From the NCBI GenBank assembly GCA_041301185.1, contig JBFYSV010000169.1, positions 1 through 8,532 of the forward strand: DNA of 8,532 nucleotides, read 5' to 3'. Both the position numbers and the translations under genes were made by a program. Source of the DNA: JAQBDA01 sp041301185. GTDB taxonomy: Bacteria > Chloroflexota > Anaerolineae > Anaerolineales > UBA4823. How positions within the stretch are numbered: position 1 is the first letter of the stretch; each line of letters begins with the position of its first letter. Shown piece after piece: positions 5,952 to 8,532 of this stretch. The notes under the pieces were generated by a model, which worked only from the letters and a program-made list of their open reading frames with translations, was not told the origin of the DNA and ran no database searches.

Positions 5952-5966
5952 TTATTAGATTAATAT
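5938..5966 (+). promoter_or_regulatory. Promoter of the abiE operon
   Basis: A perfect TTGACA (5938-5943), a 17-bp spacer, then TAATAT (5961-5966); an alternative TATAAT lies three bases on (5964-5969). Transcription would start near 5973, about 37 bases before abiEi. The leader is very AT-rich and carries only a weak SD (GAAAAG, 5995-6000). Confidence 0.65.
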
Positions 5967-6009
5967 AATTCCAAATGTAAATAGAATTATTGACGAAAAG
6001 AAATATATT

Positions 6010-6627
6010 ATGAAGTTTCGAGAGTTTGAGTCCAGTATGAAAGCATTGCCAGCCTTCAATTTGAACGATGCGCGCAAGCTCGATCCCGATTTTCACCGGC
6101 AGCAATTGAATTACTGGCATAACCAGGGATACATCAAACCGCTGGCTGGAGGTTACTATATCCTGGCTGATCGAGCTGTTGATGAAATGTATCTGTTCAT
6201 GTTGGCTAACAAGATTTACGAACCCTCTTACGTCAGCCTGGAGTCAGCTTTGGCTTATTACGGAGCTATCCCCGAAACCGTGCTGGGCGTGACAAGCGTT
6301 AGCTCCCGCAAGACCAAGCTGTATGAAACCGGCTGGGGGGTATTGAGCTATCGCAGCCTCAAGCCACAATATATGATTGGATATCAGGTGATTGAGAACA
6401 CTCCTGGGAACAAGTTCAAGATCGCTTGCCTGGAAAAGGCTTTATTGGACTATTTGTATTTAAATTCTGAGATCCAGTCATTAGCTGACTTTGATGAACT
6501 ACGCTGGAACCGGACCCAGTTGCATGATCTGCTCGATCATTCGATTTTCGCCACTTATGTCAAGCTATTCGATAAAAGAGCCCTGGAATACCGGGGCAAT
6601 CAATTCCTGGAGTTTCTGAATGCTTGA
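6010..6627 (+). CDS. abiEi: AbiEi-family antitoxin / autorepressor
   Basis: A 205-residue cognate antitoxin of the nucleotidyltransferase encoded next. Residues ~1-55 form a winged-helix DNA-binding region (LDPDFHRQQLNYWHNQGYIKPLAGGYYIL reads as helix, helix, then wing). The following AbiEi domain carries the hallmark EPSYVSLESALAYYGAIPE at about 71-89 and, later, KIACLEKALLDYLY. By family knowledge AbiEi represses its own operon and counters AbiEii without stable binding (classed as a type IV toxin-antitoxin pair, some of which give phage abortive infection). ATG 6010 follows the strong promoter by a short leader; ATG 6037 (Met10) is a possible alternative. The 8-bp overlap with the next gene means coupled translation. 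It resembles the shorter AbiEi type (~200 residues). Confidence 0.92.
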   Translation: MKFREFESSMKALPAFNLNDARKLDPDFHRQQLNYWHNQGYIKPLAGGYYILADRAVDEMYLFMLANKIYEPSYVSLESALAYYGAIPETVLGVTSVSSRKTKLYETGWGVLSYRSLKPQYMIGYQVIENTPGNKFKIACLEKALLDYLYLNSEIQSLADFDELRWNRTQLHDLLDHSIFATYVKLFDKRALEYRGNQFLEFLNA

Positions 6628-7399
6628 TTTGCAGCAAATAAAACGGGAATATTCAGAACCGCTGCAGGGGTATGAACGAGCGATTGTCCGTGAATACCTG
6701 CAGGTTAAGATTTTGCAGGCTATTTTTGAAAGCACACAAGCTAGCAAGCTATCTTTTCTGGGTGGCACAGCTTTGCGCATCGTGCATGGAAATAACCGTT
6801 TTTCAGAAGATATCGATCTTGATAATTTTGGCTTGAGCTGGGAGGCGTTTGGCGAGTTGATCCAGAAGGTGAAGCTGTTTTTAGAGCTGGAAGGATTCCT
6901 GGTGGAGACCTCCATGGTAGCCAGGGATGCTTTCCACTGCGATCTGCGGTTTCCAGAGTTGCTTTATGACCAAGGTCTGTCACCTCATCAGCACGAGAAG
7001 ATTCTTATTCAACTGGACACGGTGGCTCAAGGTTATCCCTATTCGCCCGAGGCCAGGATATTAAACAAGTTTGATGTCTTTACTGAGATAAGAGTGACAC
7101 CAGTAAATGTTCTGCTGTCACAAAAAATATTTACTGCCGTGAATCGAAAACGCCCGAAAGGGAGAGACTTTTACGATATCACATTTCTATTGAGTAAAAC
7201 CAGGCCGGATTTTGGATATATTCACCAGAAGATGGGCATTAGCTCTCCCGAAAGTCTGCGTGCGGAGCTTCTTATGAGAATTGAGGCTTTTGATTTTGAT
7301 GCCCTGGCAGGCGATGTTGCCCCATTTTTAATCACCAGGCAGCAGTTAAACAGAGTGGTTAAGTTCAGGGAATTCTGGAAGCAGGTGGATTTAGATTAA
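6620..7399 (+). CDS. abiEii: AbiEii-family nucleotidyltransferase toxin (DUF1814)
   Basis: A 259-residue toxin of the DNA polymerase beta-like nucleotidyltransferase superfamily. Visible motifs: GGTALR (48-53) followed by RFSEDIDLD (60-68), i.e. motif I with Asp64 and Asp66 as metal ligands; Lys169 in LLSQKIFTA; and KGRDFYDI (180-187), the family's C-terminal motif with Asp183. The family uses NTP to modify target RNA (related MenT toxins extend or modify tRNA 3' ends); the target here is inferred only. All key residues are present, so the enzyme should be active. ATG 6620 overlaps the abiEi stop by 8 bp, giving antitoxin-first order and coupling. No recognisable terminator follows the TAA at 7397-7399. 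Confidence 0.93.
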   Translation: MLDLQQIKREYSEPLQGYERAIVREYLQVKILQAIFESTQASKLSFLGGTALRIVHGNNRFSEDIDLDNFGLSWEAFGELIQKVKLFLELEGFLVETSMVARDAFHCDLRFPELLYDQGLSPHQHEKILIQLDTVAQGYPYSPEARILNKFDVFTEIRVTPVNVLLSQKIFTAVNRKRPKGRDFYDITFLLSKTRPDFGYIHQKMGISSPESLRAELLMRIEAFDFDALAGDVAPFLITRQQLNRVVKFREFWKQVDLD

Positions 7400-7751
7400 T
7401 CAGGGAGGGTAAGACTCGGTAACTGGGTAACGCAGGGTATGTAGGTAGTCTTTCTATCTCCGTGTTCTGAAGCAATGTACCAGGTGCTGGCTCGGGTATT
7501 TCTATTCATCGTGGAGAAACAGTCTCTGTGCACCACGAAGGGTGCGAGAGCCATTCCTGCAATCAGGGCGGACGCCAGGAGCAGGCAAAGGAACATTTCC
7601 GCGAAACGGGTCGTTCCCCGGTCATGGATAATCGCCAGGTCTGGGTGGAAGAGCCCACCTTCGGACACAGCAGTTTTCGGTGGGTTAGATTGACCTGATA
7701 ATCCAATAGCAGATACACACCGGCAGCTTGCAGGTGCGTTGAACCCTGCTC
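7400..7751. other. Gene-poor stretch between abiEii and the LysM gene
   Basis: About 350 bases between two convergent genes. The longest frame is a minus-strand GTG-started run (7668-7396) with one hydrophobic stretch (MFLCLLLASALIAGMALAPF) but no SD and no family resemblance; it may be a decayed membrane protein. A plus-strand hairpin, CACC-G-GCA / TGC-A-GGTG (7718-7736), lies just past the LysM gene's 3' end, without a T-tract. Nothing else was identified. Confidence 0.5.
7718..7736 (-). terminator. Weak hairpin after the LysM gene
   Basis: Seven base pairs with one internal mismatch and a three-base loop, 16 bases beyond the LysM stop codon on the minus strand. The following minus-strand bases (TGTATCTG) hold no clear T-run, so termination is uncertain. 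Confidence 0.25.
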
Positions 7752-8532
7752 TTACGGTTTTCGGCGCATGAAAAATCCCGCCCCGATCAGTCCCCCTAAG
7801 GCCAGCGCAACAAGTAATAACACGATGCCTGTTGATCTCCTCCCAGCGAAGGGAGAGGCCGCACCCGGTGTGGCGCTGGTCGGCGTGGGGGATGGCGCCT
7901 GCGCCATAGCGCTCTGGAGCGTGGGAGACGGCGCAAGGGATGCCGTAGGGATGGGGGTGCGTGTTGCCTGCGGCGGGATGGGCGTCTCGGTGGCGGGTGG
8001 CGTCACCTGCAGCAGCAGCTTTTGCCCGGGGATGATGATCGAGCTGGCGCTCAGCTCATTCCACGCCATCAGCTCGCTTATGCTCACACCGTAATAGCCG
8101 GAGATCCATGACAGGGTCTCTCCGCTGCTGACGGTGTGGTAGTACTTGCCGTCGCTTTCAGGGGTGAGCATCTCGATGGGGGTCAGCGGGCGGGGAGTAG
8201 GGCTGGGGGTAAAGTTTCCCGCGTCGATGACCAGCTCCTGCCCGATCTGCAAGGGCCAATCCACCTGCAGGCCGTTGTTCGCCAGGATGCTATCGACCTG
8301 CACGCCATAGGCGTCGGCGATTGTGATCAGCGTATGATATGCCTGCACGGAATGCACGATCCTGCCGTCCGCGTCCGGGGTGGCGACCTGGAACATGCCC
8401 ACCGGTGTGGGCGTGGCATAGCCCTTGGTGTTGCTGCCGGGGATAAACAGCGTCTGCCCGACCTGCAGCTTGTCCTCCCGCGAGAGGTTGTTCCACACTT
8501 CCAGGTCGTTGATGGTGATCTTGTATGCCACG
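7752..8532 (-). CDS. LysM-repeat surface protein with C-terminal membrane anchor, 5'-partial
   Basis: The minus-strand frame is open to the window edge, so the N-terminus and any signal peptide are missing; 259 residues are seen. The first visible codon (GTG 8531) lies inside a LysM domain, so it is not a start. LysM modules bind glycan chains such as peptidoglycan: a partial one at 1-31 (ending LQVGQTLFIPG), one at ~58-103 and one at ~130-175 (HTVSSGETLSWISGYYGVS). The second is degenerate, with QAYHTL where GDTL is usual. The linkers before repeats two and three share the pattern TP-x-x-DG-(R/K)-x-x-H-(S/T)-V, suggesting internal duplication. Then come a Pro/Thr/Ala-rich stretch (177-228), one transmembrane helix (~234-255) and the cytoplasmic tail MRRKP. 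This predicts an extracellular protein tethered by its C-terminus. It is convergent with abiE. Confidence 0.85.
   Translation of the reverse strand, partial: VAYKITINDLEVWNNLSREDKLQVGQTLFIPGSNTKGYATPTPVGMFQVATPDADGRIVHSVQAYHTLITIADAYGVQVDSILANNGLQVDWPLQIGQELVIDAGNFTPSPTPRPLTPIEMLTPESDGKYYHTVSSGETLSWISGYYGVSISELMAWNELSASSIIIPGQKLLLQVTPPATETPIPPQATRTPIPTASLAPSPTLQSAMAQAPSPTPTSATPGAASPFAGRRSTGIVLLLVALALGGLIGAGFFMRRKP

Noticed and set aside
7396..7668. Minus-strand 90-codon GTG-started frame with one hydrophobic stretch
   Set aside because: No SD, no family resemblance, and it runs right up to the abiEii stop; kept only as a note in the gene-poor stretch.

Overview
The window holds seven protein-coding genes plus regulatory and repeat elements. 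The organism is probably a bacterium of the Chloroflexota (Anaerolineae-like). This is an inference from the LysM surface protein with Pro/Thr-rich linkers and a C-terminal membrane anchor, the GT87-type membrane glycosyltransferase, and the mix of moderately GC-rich genes with AT-rich toxin-antitoxin genes. It is not proven by any marker gene.

Left part (1-3354), a small metabolic cluster on the plus strand. It contains the end of a hotdog-fold acyl-CoA thioesterase, a group II PLP-dependent amino-acid decarboxylase (480-2045), and an M29-family metallo-aminopeptidase (2042-3163). The last two share an ATGA stop/start overlap with a strong Shine-Dalgarno, so they are almost certainly co-translated. 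Together they suggest release of free amino acids from peptides followed by decarboxylation to amines. A short, unrecognised 52-codon ORF with a very good ribosome binding site follows, and then a candidate terminator.

Middle part (3594-4474), a complete vapBC toxin-antitoxin operon. It has its own promoter, an AT-rich palindromic operator, a 4-bp gene overlap and a textbook rho-independent terminator. It is bracketed by two diverged direct copies of a 57-70 bp repeat (3287-3343 and 4405-4474). The second copy carries an extra C-rich block that makes a G-quadruplex motif on the minus strand.

Right-middle (4502-5745), a minus-strand GT87-like polytopic membrane glycosyltransferase. Its N-terminal helix and real ribosome binding site lie in different frames, indicating a frameshift near the 5' end. 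A divergent intergenic region (5746-6009) then holds a promoter for each direction, each overlapped by an inverted repeat. Next comes an abiE-type toxin-antitoxin pair (abiEi 6010-6627, abiEii 6620-7399; 8-bp overlap).

Right end. 7400-7751 is gene-poor. 7752-8532 is the 3' part of a minus-strand LysM-repeat protein with a C-terminal transmembrane anchor. No CRISPR array, RNA gene or insertion sequence was recognised. The most unusual points are the repeat pair around vapBC, the decarboxylase-peptidase coupling, and the frameshifted glycosyltransferase between two toxin-antitoxin modules.
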